This document shows positions 11,600 through 21,971 of a stretch of DNA of 64,000 bases, in pieces; positions within the stretch are counted from its first letter, which is position 1; each line of letters begins with the position of its first letter. The stretch lies in assembly GCA_949752795.1 (NCBI GenBank), contig OX457056.1, positions 92,588,942-92,652,941 of the forward strand, given 5' to 3'. The position numbers and the translations under genes were made by a program. The notes under the pieces are model-generated. The model searched no databases, had not been told where the DNA came from, and worked only from the letters and a program-made list of their open reading frames with translations. The DNA comes from Hyperoodon ampullatus (Eukaryota > Chordata > Mammalia > Artiodactyla > Ziphiidae).

Positions 11600-12110
11600 C
11601 CATCTCCCTGTTCCCAGTCTTTCCCCTCCTCCCCACCATCCAATCCATCCTAACCACAAACATACCAACACAATTTCTTTTTTTTTTTTCTTAAAAAAAT
11701 TTTTTTTATTAGTTTCTGCTTTATAATAAAGTGAATCAGTCATACATATACATCTGTTCCCACATCCCTTCCCTCATGCATCTCCCTCCCTCCCACCCTC
11801 CCCATCCCACCCCTCCAGGCGGTCACAAAGCACCGAGCTGATCTCCCTGTGCTCCGCGGCTGCTTCCCACTATCTATCTACCTTACGTTTGGTAGCGTAT
11901 ATATGTCCATGCCTCTCTTTCGCTTTGTCACAGCTTACCCTTCCCACTCCCCATATCCTCAAGTCCATTCTCAAGTAGGTCTCCAACACAATTTCTTTTT
12001 GCTCAAAAACTTCCCATGGAAATATTTCCCAGTGCTTACCGGGTCAAGTCCCAACTCCCCAGGCTGACATCCCAGGCCATCCCTGAGCTGTATTGATCAT
12101 GGCCTCACCA
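11600..12110 (+). repeat. L2 LINE, split by an antisense L1
   Basis: ATCCAATCCATCCTAACC is followed, after the L1 insert, by AAAAACTTCCCATGGAAATA, CCAGTGCTTACCGGGTCAAG and CCAACTCCCCAGGCTGAC. This is the typical L2 order. The GC-rich bases at 11322-11600 are not assigned. Confidence 0.65.
11683..11982 (-). mobile_element. 5'-truncated L1 3' end, antisense
   Basis: It is the complement of the 3' UTR found at 28960-29312 and 42550-42860 (GGTCACAAAGCACCGAGCTG, GATCTCCCTGTGCTCCG, CTCAAGTCCATTCTCAAGTA), with poly(T) at its left end. Perfect 18-base duplications CCAACACAATTTCTTTTT lie at 11665-11682 and 11983-12000. It belongs to the younger L1 subfamily and interrupts an L2. Confidence 0.93.
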
Positions 12111-12139
12111 CAGGGGCTGGCAACACAGAAGGGGGCTGG

Positions 12140-12345
12140 GAAGAGCTAACATCTATTGCTCTACTGTGTACTATGCGTTATGCTTCACGTACGTGGTCTT
12201 CTTAAACCCTCCCAGTGGTCCCAGCTGTCAAGTCAATTAAACCACCTCCACTTTGCAGATGAGGGTGCAGAAACTTGGATAAGGCTTTCTTCCCTTCTAC
12301 CTATCAGAGTGGAGCTGGGATTTGAATCCAGGCTGTGAGGCCATG
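12140..12345 (-). repeat. MIR SINE
   Basis: TAACATCTATTGCTCTACTG, CCACTTTGCAGATGAGGGTG and GAGCTGGGATTTGAATCCAG form an antisense MIR. Confidence 0.78.
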
Positions 12346-12359
12346 CTTTCTCCCCTCCC

Positions 12360-13150
12360 ATGGCCTCGCCTCCAGCCCAGAGCATCCCCTGCACTCCAGA
12401 CTCCTGCATCAAACGGCTTATGCCACATCTTCACTCCCATGTCCAATAGGCATCTCAAACCTCACACATCCAAACACCCCAAGCTTCCCTGCTCTTCCCA
12501 CCCCTTCCCCGTTTTGCCTTACATCCTTCTTGTTGTTCAAACCAAAAACCCCGGAGTCAGCCCCGATTCCTTTCTTTTTCTCGACACTCCAAGTATAATC
12601 AAGCAAGATCTATCCAGGATCTAACGCCTTCTCATCACTTCCACCGCCACGGCCCTAGTCCAAGCCACCATCATCAAAGCCTGGGTTATTGCAATGGCCT
12701 CCTGAGAGGTCTTCCTGCTTCTACACTCTCTGCCCTGCCCCGTCCCCATCTATTCTCAACACAGCAGCGGTGTGATCCTTTTAAAATGGCTCTCCAATGT
12801 TACTGAAACACAAGGTCCTCACAATGGCCCACAAGGCCCTGTATTCTCTGTCCCTGTTACTTGTACCCTCACCTCCAACCCCCGCTCATCTGGCCTCCTG
12901 CTGGGCCTCACACTTGCCCAGCACACTCCTGCTTCAGGGGCCTTGCATTCTGCTGTCTCTCCATGGCCCCCTCCACCCCTCTCTGTAACACTTGCTCCAG
13001 ATTCCTGTCGGGTCTGCTCCCTCATCTCCATCAGGTCCGTGATTGAAGTCTACCTTCCCTGAGTACCCTTTTTAAAACAGCAACTTTTTCCCTGGCACAT
13101 CTTAACCCTACTTATTTTTCCTTCCTCTTCCTCCCTGCTCATTTTTTCTC
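12360..13150 (+). repeat. Long L2 LINE fragment
   Basis: Recognisable L2 order over about 800 bases: TTATTGCAATGGCCTCCTGA, ACACAGCAGCGGTGTGATCC, CCTCACAATGGCCCACAAGG, GGGCCTTGCATTCTGCTGTC and TGAAGTCTACCTTCCCTGAG. Open frames here are chance. Confidence 0.85.
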
Positions 13151-13860
13151 TATAGAGTACAAACTCCCAATGGGGCGGGGGTGGGGGAGTCTAGTTCCAT
13201 AATTAAGCCCATAGAACCAAACTTTGAAAACTTTATCCCTTTAGGATCAAGAGGGCTTCATCATATTGGTGCTTGGGAAAGAGCAAGCTCATGGATTCCC
13301 ATGTCCCTCCTGGCTGACGGTCAAGACATACCAGCCCTGCCTCAGCTGCCCAGTCAGCTCTGGGCACATCTTGCTCCACGGGGCTGGAGGGGACTGGAGA
13401 GAAGGGACAAAATCTTGCTCACCTGGTGGCTTTCAGAGGGTCCACATACCATATAGATTTCCTAGGGCAGGCACTCAGCAACCATTTACTGAATTGAGCT
13501 GAAGTCCCCTTTTGGGTGTTCTGTCTATTGAAATTACCAAACTGGGAATTGATGATTCACCCACACAGTCCTGCTAACATATAATTGTGGTTGGTTGTGA
13601 TACCCATGCCAGGCTCCCTTTTTCCCTCAGCAAGCTCATGATTTCCCTGCACTCTGACTCGAGATGAGAAAAGTGAAAGAGGGAAAAGTGAGACTTTAAA
13701 AAAATTCTTCTTTTCACATACTTCCCTGATAACTTTAATAGGATTTTATTGGGTCTGGGTTGTAAAACTATCATGTATATAGGAGGAATAAATAGTTGCC
13801 ATATACCTTCTTTTGATGGATTATGCTGCTACAACAGGATGGGTGATTTTGAAATACTTT
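13151..13860. other. Intron, no gene or repeat recognised
   Basis: Unique sequence with a short G-run near 13175. Only short frames. Confidence 0.5.
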
Positions 13861-13932
13861 GTTTTTTTCATTCAATGAGCACATAAGGAGGACCTTGTTT
13901 CTTTCATTCAATGAGCACATAAGGAGGACCTC
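13861..13932. repeat. 36-base tandem duplication
   Basis: Two adjacent 36-base units (13861-13896, 13897-13932) contain CATTCAATGAGCACATAAGG, followed by AGGACCT. They differ at about two bases. Confidence 0.92.
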
Positions 13933-13949
13933 CTGAGAAAGAGGGCACA

Positions 13950-14165
13950 GTGATGTGGAACAAGCTCAGGCTTTCAAGTTTAAAACATTTGAGTGTGAAT
14001 CCTAGGTCTGGCACTACCAGTCTGCGACTTTGGACAAATTCCCTGATTCCTCTGAGCCTCATTTTCCAGAGGTAAAATGGGCACAAGGTTTATTTACACT
14101 GAGATTTAAAGATTCACGCCAAGTCCCTAACAGTACCTGGAATATAGTAGCAACTCAATAAGCAG
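13950..14165 (+). repeat. MIR SINE
   Basis: GTGAATCCTAGGTCTGGCAC, CTCTGAGCCTCATTTTCC and CAGTACCTGGAATATAGTAG are MIR segments in order. Confidence 0.75.
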
Positions 14166-14174
14166 TAATCAACA

Positions 14175-14420
14175 TAATTATTGTATATCAAGCATAATGT
14201 TAGACACTATGGATGCAAAGAAACATACTATACAGTGTATGCATGTGAGGAGACTGACATGAAAACAGAAAACTGCCATGCCACATTATCAGAGAGAGAT
14301 GGAGGTACGAGCCAAGTGTTGGGAGAGCTCAGAGAAAGGGGCCATTCACTCTGCTTGGGGTAATCAAGGAAGGCTTCCCAGAAGAGGTGACATCTGAGCT
14401 GAGTCTAGGAAAATGAGTGA
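14175..14420 (-). repeat. L2 LINE fragment, antisense
   Basis: GTTAGACACTATGGATGCAA and, later, AAGGAAGGCTTCCCAGAAGA, GGTGACATCTGAGCTGAGTC form the antisense L2 signature. Confidence 0.6.
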
Positions 14421-14829
14421 CATTAGTCTGACAGACTAGGTGTGAATGCCACATTTAAAGACCCAAAGGATGCAAGTGCACGGTAGATGCCAGGTTTCCT
14501 GAGTTCAGTGCAGACTTTATCCCAAGGGATAAAGTAGAAATGAAGAAAGTACAGAGCTGAAGTGAGACCAAAGAGGAGGACAGATGCTGGGGGTGGTGCT
14601 GGAGGCCGCCTGACTACCCGCCTGTTGCCGCTTCTGGGGTTCAGCAGGGCTAAAGCCATGCCCGTGGGCACAGGAGACAAGTGGGCACTGAGAAGTCGGA
14701 TGCCAACATGGGAGAGAGTAGGGGAGAGCAGGAGGGACGAAGGGGACGACAGAAAGCTCCAAGTCACCTCCTCACAGAGGCTCCGTGACTGTCGTTTAAA
14801 GTGGATCATCTCTCCCACCAGCACCCACT

Positions 14830-14985
14830 TTCACTTCCCAGCACTTAACATCTTTGGAAATGATTCTGTGTGTTTACTTACTTCTCTGTTAAATCACCGT
14901 CTCCCCCCAAAAGTAAAAGTCCAACGTGTCTTGCTCACCACTAAATCCTCGACACTGCACGCAGCACTCACAGACACGGGGTCAG
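14830..14985 (+). repeat. L2 3' end, weak
   Basis: TCTTGCTCACCACTAAATCC, TCGACACTGCACGCAGCACT resembles the L2 3' 'ttgttcaccactgtatccccagcacctag' segment. It is diverged. Confidence 0.4.
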
Positions 14986-15037
14986 CCATGTGTCAGAGCA
15001 GCCTGAGAGATTCTGGGAACAGCTGTGTTTCTTTCTT

Positions 15038-15100
15038 GCTCCCTTTATTAAATGCTTTCTGTTTATGCTTTTAATTGTGTTCGCCTAGATACGTTTTATT
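15038..15100. repeat. Long direct repeat, left copy
   Basis: Pairs with 15532-15595 at roughly 80 percent identity by eye, with small gaps. See the L1 between them. Confidence 0.75.
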
Positions 15101-15531
15101 CCCTTTGATAGATTTTATTGAGGTATAATTGACCTGTAACATTGTATTAGTTTGAGGTGTACAACATAATGATTCGATATTTTTATATATTGTAAGATAA
15201 TCGCCACAGTAAGTCTAGTTAACATTCAATTAAGTTTTTTTCCCTTGTGAAGAAACCTTTTAAGATCTACTCTCTTAGCAACCTTCAAATATGCTGTGCA
15301 GATTATTAACTGTAGTCCCCATGCTGTATAATACATGCCCATGACTTACTCTACAACTGGAAGTTCATACCTTTGGGCCTCCTTCACCCCTGCCTCTGGT
15401 AACCAATCTATTCTCTGCATCTGTAATTTTGTTCTTGTTTTTAAGATTCCACATATAAGAGAGATCATACAGTACTTGTCTTTCTCTGACTTATTTTACT
15501 TAGCATAATGCCCTATGCTATGTTTTTTCTA
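15101..15531 (-). mobile_element. L1 3' end, antisense, with long flanking repeats
   Basis: ATTTTATTGAGGTATAATTG, ATTCCACATATAAGAGAGAT and CATACAGTACTTGTCTTTCT are the complement of an older L1 3' UTR. It is flanked by roughly 62-base imperfect direct repeats (15038-15100 and 15532-15595) sharing ATGCTTTCTGTTTAT.CTTTTAAT. Confidence 0.82.
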
Positions 15532-15595
15532 GCTCCTTTTATGAGATGCTTTCTGTTTATACTTTTAATCATGCCAACCCAGATATGTTTTCATT
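15532..15595. repeat. Long direct repeat, right copy
   Basis: Begins GCTCCTTTTATGAGATGCTT and ends AGATATGTTTTCATT, matching 15038-15100. Confidence 0.75.
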
Positions 15596-16814
15596 GTTGC
15601 AGGCTGTCTTGATTCTTTTTTTGGAGGAAGACAGGCTATGTTTTTTAAATACGTGATAATGTTTCATGACTTTTTCAATGCAAAACGCTAGAAATCTTTA
15701 TTATGTTTAAGATAAAAATAAACGCATCAGTCATCTTCTTCCAAAACAGATGCATTGGAGCTCTCCAAGCCCACACTCCAGCAGGACCCACCCTTGCTAA
15801 TTAAGTCCTGATCACTTTACTTGGAAAAGACTCAACACTAACACAACTTCTCATACGACCACCCTGGTTTTCAGGCAGCCAGGTCCTAAGTACCAGAACT
15901 CTTTGGGGAATTGTCTGAGTTCAGATTGGATAATTATATTCTATATTTCACTCACTATACCTGCAGCTTCTGAACTAATCTCTCTTTAGTTTAAGGATAT
16001 TAAGTAAAGTAATTCTTCCTTGTTTGGATTACTTTTTCTCCTCTAGGTTAAAATTCATGTACCCTGGGATCGAATTATACATGGCCACTCATGAAGCTAC
16101 CAGAAGCCATACATTACAAAAAAGTCATTAGCACTTTTGTATACTCATGGGTGAAGCAAACATCGGTTAGTAAGTAAAAGGGTCATCAGCTGGGCAAGCC
16201 CACCATCCGGGAGTCAGCTTAGGCCCGGAGTATGAACTTGAGTGAAAGGCCCTCACCCTGCAGAACTGAGGGACTTCTTACATCACCACCAACCGTGCTG
16301 TCCTTCCTCTCATTAGCCCCATTCTTCTGCCTCCAAACCATGGGGAAAACATCCCCAGAAATTCCAACCGCCCCTGCCTCACTTGTTAAGGAATCCCAGA
16401 AAGGGAAATTTAAAACAAACTGGAAAGCGACGTGGAAGCATAGGTCAAACTTTGGGCAGCCGGAACCCCAGTCCCTTGGGCCTGGTGAGGTGGGGTGAGG
16501 GGCAGGGTGCTCTTACGGTGGAATCAGCTCCACAAACAAATGGTCCGATGACAACTAAGCCAGCACATGTGACTCAGTTTACCAAACATGCCGATGTGTT
16601 CCTGTGGGATTGATGACCCGGTGCTGTACAGGCATGAGAAACAGCTGGCCTGTCTCTGCACAGTGTCTATTTTTATTTTGGGGGAGGCAGGGAAAAGCGG
16701 ATACTCTTTTACCTAATGTTAAGAGCTCTCCTTTATTTTTTTGTTAGTTTGCAGAGGTAGGTCTGTCAGACAACCTGTGGCTTCATCTTTTTATCCTTCA
16801 AATCTCAACTCACA
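15596..16814. other. Intron, no gene or repeat recognised
   Basis: AT-rich, apparently unique sequence. Frames of about 80-90 codons at 16232-16613 lack splice sites or family resemblance. Confidence 0.5.
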
Positions 16815-17040
16815 TATTAATAACAACTTATAATTACAGCCAGCACTTACTATACACTTACTATGGACCAGGCACTATTCTATGTGCTTTATGCATATTA
16901 ATTCATTCGGTCCTCACATCATCCCAATGAGGAAGATCCCTATCGCCACTTTGCTAATAAGCAATTAAGGCACAGAGAGGTTAAGTAACTTTCCCAAGGT
17001 CACACAGCTGGTAAGTGGAGGGGCTGGGATTTGAAGCCAA
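16815..17040 (-). repeat. MIR SINE
   Basis: Well preserved antisense MIR: CTATGGACCAGGCACTATTC, GGCACAGAGAGGTTAAGTAA and AAGGTCACACAGCTGGTAAG. Confidence 0.9.
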
Positions 17041-17699
17041 AGCAGACAGGCTTTTGGTTGAGGTGTGCACCTCGGGACTGTACTCTGGTGGCTGATGATC
17101 TGGAGGCAACTGCAACGTAGCAGGCAGGGAAAAGGCAAGGAACATGAGAAGGTTCTTTATAACCACATACTCTTCACTACAGCTATCGTTCACTGCCAGC
17201 TACTGAGTGGCTGCTATGAGAAATACAAACAGCATGAGCTGGCAAGTGTGGCCTGTTCTAATCAAGTCGGCATCTTCAGGCCTGCAGCTGACAGCCGTGA
17301 GCTTTGAGCTGCTTGCGCCTTTGCTTCTGCCCTGTCAACAGGGACATTTGTCAGCAGAGCACACTTGGTGGGCCGGTGCTGGAGGGAGGCAGCTGCACGG
17401 TCCCCATGTGCCCTGAGGTTTGCTGTCTCCCTGCCGTTCTTCCTCTCCAAGCACAACCTAATTACCTGAGAAGAGGTGCGGCTCCAAGCATCCTAAGAGG
17501 CAGTGGCTTAAAACGATCTCCACCCGGTGGGTGCCTAACTTCTCGTGATTTACTTCTTCCTCCTCTAGAGGGAGATCTTTAGTCCAGGTATTCAGATACT
17601 CAAATACACAGCATTTGAGGTGGAAACAATTTACCAGGGGAAAAGAGGCAGACGTATCCGTCCCATGCCAGCTAGGAGTGCATCATCTCCTGTCCTATT
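17041..17699. other. Intron, no gene or repeat recognised
   Basis: Moderately GC-rich unique sequence. Frames of 60-92 codons overlap on both strands with no family resemblance. Confidence 0.5.
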
Positions 17700-17890
17700 A
17701 ATAACAAGTCATAATAGTAATCACCTGAGCTGTTACTTATTCCATGTTTGGTCTTTATCACCAGGCATAGTAGCGGGGCTTATGCTATCAAACACTGCCC
17801 CAGCTGGCTTATATTATCCCCATTTTACAGAGGGGGAAAACGAGGCTCAGAGAGGTTAAGTAATTTATCCAAGATGACGCAGCACTAAGG
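17700..17890 (-). repeat. MIR SINE
   Basis: TTATCCCCATTTTACAGAGG, GAGGCTCAGAGAGGTTAAGT form the antisense MIR core. Confidence 0.82.
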
Positions 17891-17949
17891 CAAAGGAGCT
17901 GAAAATTAAACATAGCTCTGTCTGGGATTTTGTTGCTGATTTAAACCGT

Positions 17950-18265
17950 GTGTAACTATCAAGTTATCTTGGTCCTTAACATGGGTCAGGCGGTTTTAGG
18001 CACTTTCCCCTCTGTTCATTCAATCCTTACAACCACCTAATGAGGTAGACATAATTATCATGCCCACTTTGCAGATGTGGAAATGTAATACAAGGGTTCA
18101 CTTGCCCAGGGTCACACAACACCTAGGGTGATTGGCCACCCGAGTTTGCCTTTGACTGGGTTCCTGAGATGTAGGACTTTCAGTTTTAAACCCAGGCCAG
18201 TCCCAGGCAAACCAGGATGAGCTGGTCACCTTATAAGGGGCAGAAACAGAGTTTAAAGTCAGAGT
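17950..18265 (-). repeat. MIR SINE split by a palindromic MITE-like insert
   Basis: CAATCCTTACAACCACCTAA, TGAGGTAGACATAATTATCA and CCAGGGTCACACAAC end at 18123. The expected next MIR segment (TAAGGGGCAGAAACAGAG) resumes at 18234. Confidence 0.7.
18124..18233. mobile_element. MITE-like DNA element with terminal inverted repeats
   Basis: About 110 bases starting TAGGGTGATTGGCCACCCGA and ending CAAACCAGGATGAGCTGGTC, ACCTTA. The ends are imperfect reverse complements over roughly 27 bases. It sits inside a MIR that resumes on the other side, so it behaves as an insertion. I recognise the type as an old non-autonomous DNA element but cannot name the family with certainty. Confidence 0.6.
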
Positions 18266-18849
18266 CATGACTCCAAGGAACATGCTCTTCACCATGTACT
18301 CTATGACATTTGTTCCCTTTTATTTGGCCCAAAGTTTTAATAGAAACAAATGAGTGAGGTGGGAGCTTGTGTGGTTTCAGGTGCCTGCCAGTGTGTGCTC
18401 AGATGACATCCTCTTAGCAGGGCCTCCAAAAGGCCACCCCCAAACCGCTGCTTCAGCTCAGCCTCACAGCAGCCCTGGCAGGTCCAAAACACACACAATT
18501 CCAGGGCTTTCCAGCAACTAGAAAAATCGACTCCACTGTTTAATTAGGAAGACCCACACTGATAGGCAGGAGTGCCTGATAAATACCAGTGCTGTTCCCT
18601 GGGGTGATGCCTAAGAATTCCAAAGCCCAAACCAGATGTGAAGTTGACAGTGGTTAATGAGGGATGGTCGAGGGATCGGGCACAGTCCACTTGCCAGATC
18701 AATTCCTCACAGAGATGTCACAATAGTTATCCATTCTGTGAGTCTCCAGCATCTTTGGGGTCACGGAGTTGTTCTCCTGGACGTTTTGGGGGAGGGAGAG
18801 CAGACAATTCCCATACCATAGATGACTGGAGTTTTCAGTCAACTGTCCG
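18266..18849. other. Intron, no gene or repeat recognised
   Basis: Unique sequence with no supported feature. Confidence 0.5.
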
Positions 18850-18898
18850 TGGATGAGAATGAGAGAGAGAGGGAGAGGGAGAGGGAGAGGGAGAGGCA
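18850..18898. repeat. (GAGAGG)n simple repeat
   Basis: GAGAGAGAGAGGGAGAGGGA units form a polypurine tract beside a SINE. The apparent open frames through it are artefacts. Confidence 0.95.
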
Positions 18899-18983
18899 GG
18901 GCGGGGTGATGTTTTCTTCTTTTTGGCTAACATTTAGGTTCATGAAATTCTTGGTTCCATTCAGAATTATCATCTTTACTTTT

Positions 18984-19156
18984 TTTTTTTTTCCCCCCCC
19001 GTTGCGGAGCACAGGCTCCGGATGCGCAGACCCAGCGGCCATGGCTCACGGGCCCAGCCGCTCCGTGGCATGTGGGATCTTCCCGGACCGGGGCACGAAC
19101 CCGTGTCCCCTGCATCGGCAGGCGGACTCTCAACCACTGCGCCACCAGGGAAGCCC
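18984..19156 (-). mobile_element. CHR-type SINE, antisense (GGAGCGGCTGGGCC form)
   Basis: Poly(T), C8, GTTGCGGAGCACAGGCTCCG, CCATGGCTCACGGGCCCAGC and the head complement CACCAGGGAAGCCC. A perfect 16-base duplication TATCATCTTTACTTTT lies at 18968-18983 and 19157-19172. The segment that normally lies between the poly(T) and GTTGCGGAGC is replaced by a C-run. Confidence 0.93.
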
Positions 19157-19172
19157 TATCATCTTTACTTTT

Positions 19173-20394
19173 AAAACACTTAGAAATGACCAAAGTCCAG
19201 CTTCTCGTTTTTGGGAAACTGGGCTATGGATAAATTGTGCTTTCTGTTTCAGGGTTGAGTAGGAAATGCTTTTAGGGGAATGGGAAAGGGTGGATTTCAC
19301 GGTGGTAAGGGTTTCTAAATATCGGAACTGACCGCCCAGTGAGGTTTTCCGACCAACTCTGAAAGCAGCCTAGGTTTCCAGCCACCTGGGATGAGTCTTT
19401 GAGGGCCTCACATTTCTGTGAAGTCTGCACAACGCTGGGGGCTGTTCAAAGGTGACAGCTTGGCATGGGGATGGGGGAGGAGTGGGAGAAGGTAGCAGGG
19501 CATTCGAGTGGAAATCGTTTCCAGATGACATTTTAAAGCGTTTCCTTCTTTCCTCAAAGTGTCCTCCATTCCAGCCCTTAGGATAATTACGAAATGCTCC
19601 AGTTTTTCCAAGCGCTTTTTGGGCTGGGTGTCTGGAACCCTCCTGGATGCACTTTACACGACTCTCAGGTACTGAGAAAGTGGGTTCCTCCTCACTGTGT
19701 TTGAGAATATGTCACACGAAGATATTTGGCTCTTTTGTGCCAAATCTTTTTGCATGAAACAAAACTCCTATCTTTCCAGCTAGCTTCTATTTGCTAAATG
19801 AGCTGCTTCTCTCCTGCAATATATTGAAAGGAAACAACCTGACTTCTGTGAATCATACTTCATTTCCCCCAAATTGTATTATGCAAATGGCAGAGGGGGC
19901 GGATGCAGGAAATCCTGACTCTCCTATTTACTTATTGGATAATAGAACACCTCTTTCTCCCTCTCTCTTGCCAGGCCTACTTTTCGGCTACGGCTCTGCC
20001 CGATTTCTTTGGTGTGGCACACAGTCACTGCACTCGACAAGGCTTCTGCCGTGGAGCACGTCTGCAAACTGTTCCTCCTCATATGCAATGACCTCCACCA
20101 CGGGCCTCTCACCTGGATCTGTTTGAACGGTGGCCACTCCGACTCATTTTATCCAATGATAAATCTAATCTCACGTCTGATTTCTCCGTTGACGCTTCAT
20201 AGTAATCTCTCTGTTCTCTGAGCTCATTCCTTCCTTCCACAAATACCCGAGTGGCTTCCAAACGTAAGCCCCAAGGCCAGGTGCTCCTAAGACTCTGCCC
20301 TCTAGTAGTGATCTAGCACAGAAACAAGATAGGCAGATGCACACACATGGTCTGAACCACACCTGCTTAACCCCAGGACTCAGTGTTTCGTTAC
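19173..20394. other. Intron, no gene or repeat recognised
   Basis: Unique sequence. The longest frame is 111 codons (+) at 19791-20126, with no family resemblance or splice context. Confidence 0.5.
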
Positions 20395-20525
20395 ATGTTG
20401 ACGGACACTGGTTACATCTCTTTGACTAGATTGCAAACCCCCTGAGACCATGTCTCCTGTATCCTCCACCATGCATACACAGTTGAGGGCATGATAGATA
20501 TTCATGAAATACTTCTTAGTTTTAT
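20395..20525 (+). repeat. L2 3' end
   Basis: GACTAGATTGCAAACCCCCT, GAGACCATGTCTCCTGTATC and GATAGATATTCATGAAATAC follow the L2 3' terminus. Confidence 0.6.
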
Positions 20526-20816
20526 TAGAATCAAATAGAAATAGTCCCTTTCTTAAATTTCAAAAGCAGTAGAGGTTCAGAGAAGAAATTTTTGAAAATA
20601 TAGAAGAAAAAACCCATAATTCTACCCCCAAAGAAAATTCTTGCTAGTCTGTTAGTATTTATTCTTCTAATCTCTTTTTAATACATAGACACACCATATA
20701 CATGTTTACGCTTGTGTTTCTTCCATAACTGGACCACGTGAAATGCACATTCTTAAGCCATTTGAGATTAGTAAATAAATCTATTATCAGTGTATGGACA
20801 CGCTTGTTCCCCTATC

Positions 20817-20988
20817 CAGTGGTTCTTAACCTTATGAACAGAATAACCTGGGAAGATTTTTTAAAAATCCAGCCTATCAGGTACTTTCGACGAATTAAAT
20901 GAGAATCTCTGCGTGGGTCTACCATACATCAGTGTTTTGTAAAGCTCCCCAGGTGATGTCAATGTGTAGCCTGGCTGTGAACCACTAG
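20817..20988 (+). mobile_element. MER5A-type hAT MITE
   Basis: CAGTGGTTCTTAACC at one end and GTGAACCACTAG at the other form the terminal inverted repeats. Between them are TTAAATGAGAATCTCTGCGT and GCTCCCCAGGTGATGTCAAT. It is a non-autonomous Charlie-type DNA transposon. Confidence 0.88.
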
Positions 20989-21951
20989 TCCAATCCTTTC
21001 CATCTCACTGATTATTTTAACTGATTGAGTTACAGAATCTGCTTAGGACTGTCCATTGGCCAATCACTGCTGTGTGAATTCTTGAAATCATACATTTCTC
21101 ACTCTTAATGTCTGAGTGACTAGGTGTCCCGGCTTCTAGGATACTACTGAGTTGTTTCCCTCACTCCTCCCAGAAGGCTGTGCTGGGAACCATCTGAGGA
21201 GATAATGTCTGGGGTAGTGGGAACTGGGTGTGCAGCTCCCTCAGGGAAAGAGGTGGGGTAGAATAGGGTTTCTTTCCCTGCTATGGCATCATCTGGACCT
21301 GCAAAAGGGAAGCAGCCATTTACTCCACTGGAGAGCATCCACTTAACCCTGACCTTCCACAGGGCATGGGCTGGGCCGCGGGCGTGGGAGTGCGTAGAGG
21401 GTGGTGGCTACAACGTGCTGCACAAATCAGTGTTTCATCTAAAATGCAACTAGTTGAATTCTTACAGTGTTCTTTGCATGATATAGTTAAGATATAATCA
21501 GGCAAACAACCCATCAAGAGATGGCCAGCATGATCACAGCATATTCCCAAAACTTACATATAGCTCGAAGGGTAAATTGAAGGTCCACCTCAATAAACAC
21601 AGTGATGGATTTTTATGGCTTAAAATAAGCCACGTTAAAGTTTTCCCTATTATCTTAGATGGTTAAAACCTTTTAATACAACATATTGGGTTCTCTTTCA
21701 GCTCTAACTTCTATAAGCCTAAAATAATAAATCCCTTTTGGGAGCTATGCTGAGTGCTTGATATATGGTAGGCTCTCAAGGAACACTTGTTAAGTGATGA
21801 TGCAGGAATATTTTAATAATTAGATTCCTGATTCCAACAACCTATATAAAAATGTCTCTCTGTTCCTGGTTTGATAGTCTCATTTAAAACTGAAATAACT
21901 TTAACAATACTCCTAACTTTTCCATCATCCCATTTATTTCCACACACTCTT
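20989..21951. other. Intron, no gene seen; weak L2 end near 21725-21800
   Basis: GCTGAGTGCTTGATATATGG, TAGGCTCTCAAGGAACACTT is L2-3'-like. The rest looks unique. Confidence 0.45.
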
Positions 21952-21971
21952 AAAAATCTTCCCAGGGTGAC

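Noticed and set aside
11273..11643. Overlapping GC-rich frames on both strands at the end of an L1 fragment
   Set aside because: Five mutually overlapping frames with no family match and no splice sites are more likely unassigned intron next to an L2.
14562..15074. 170-codon plus-strand frame
   Set aside because: It spans an L2-like 3' end and has no recognisable domain, splice context or start context.
18822..19262. 146-codon frame with an Arg-Glu repeat
   Set aside because: It is a (GAGAGG)n simple repeat fused to an antisense SINE.
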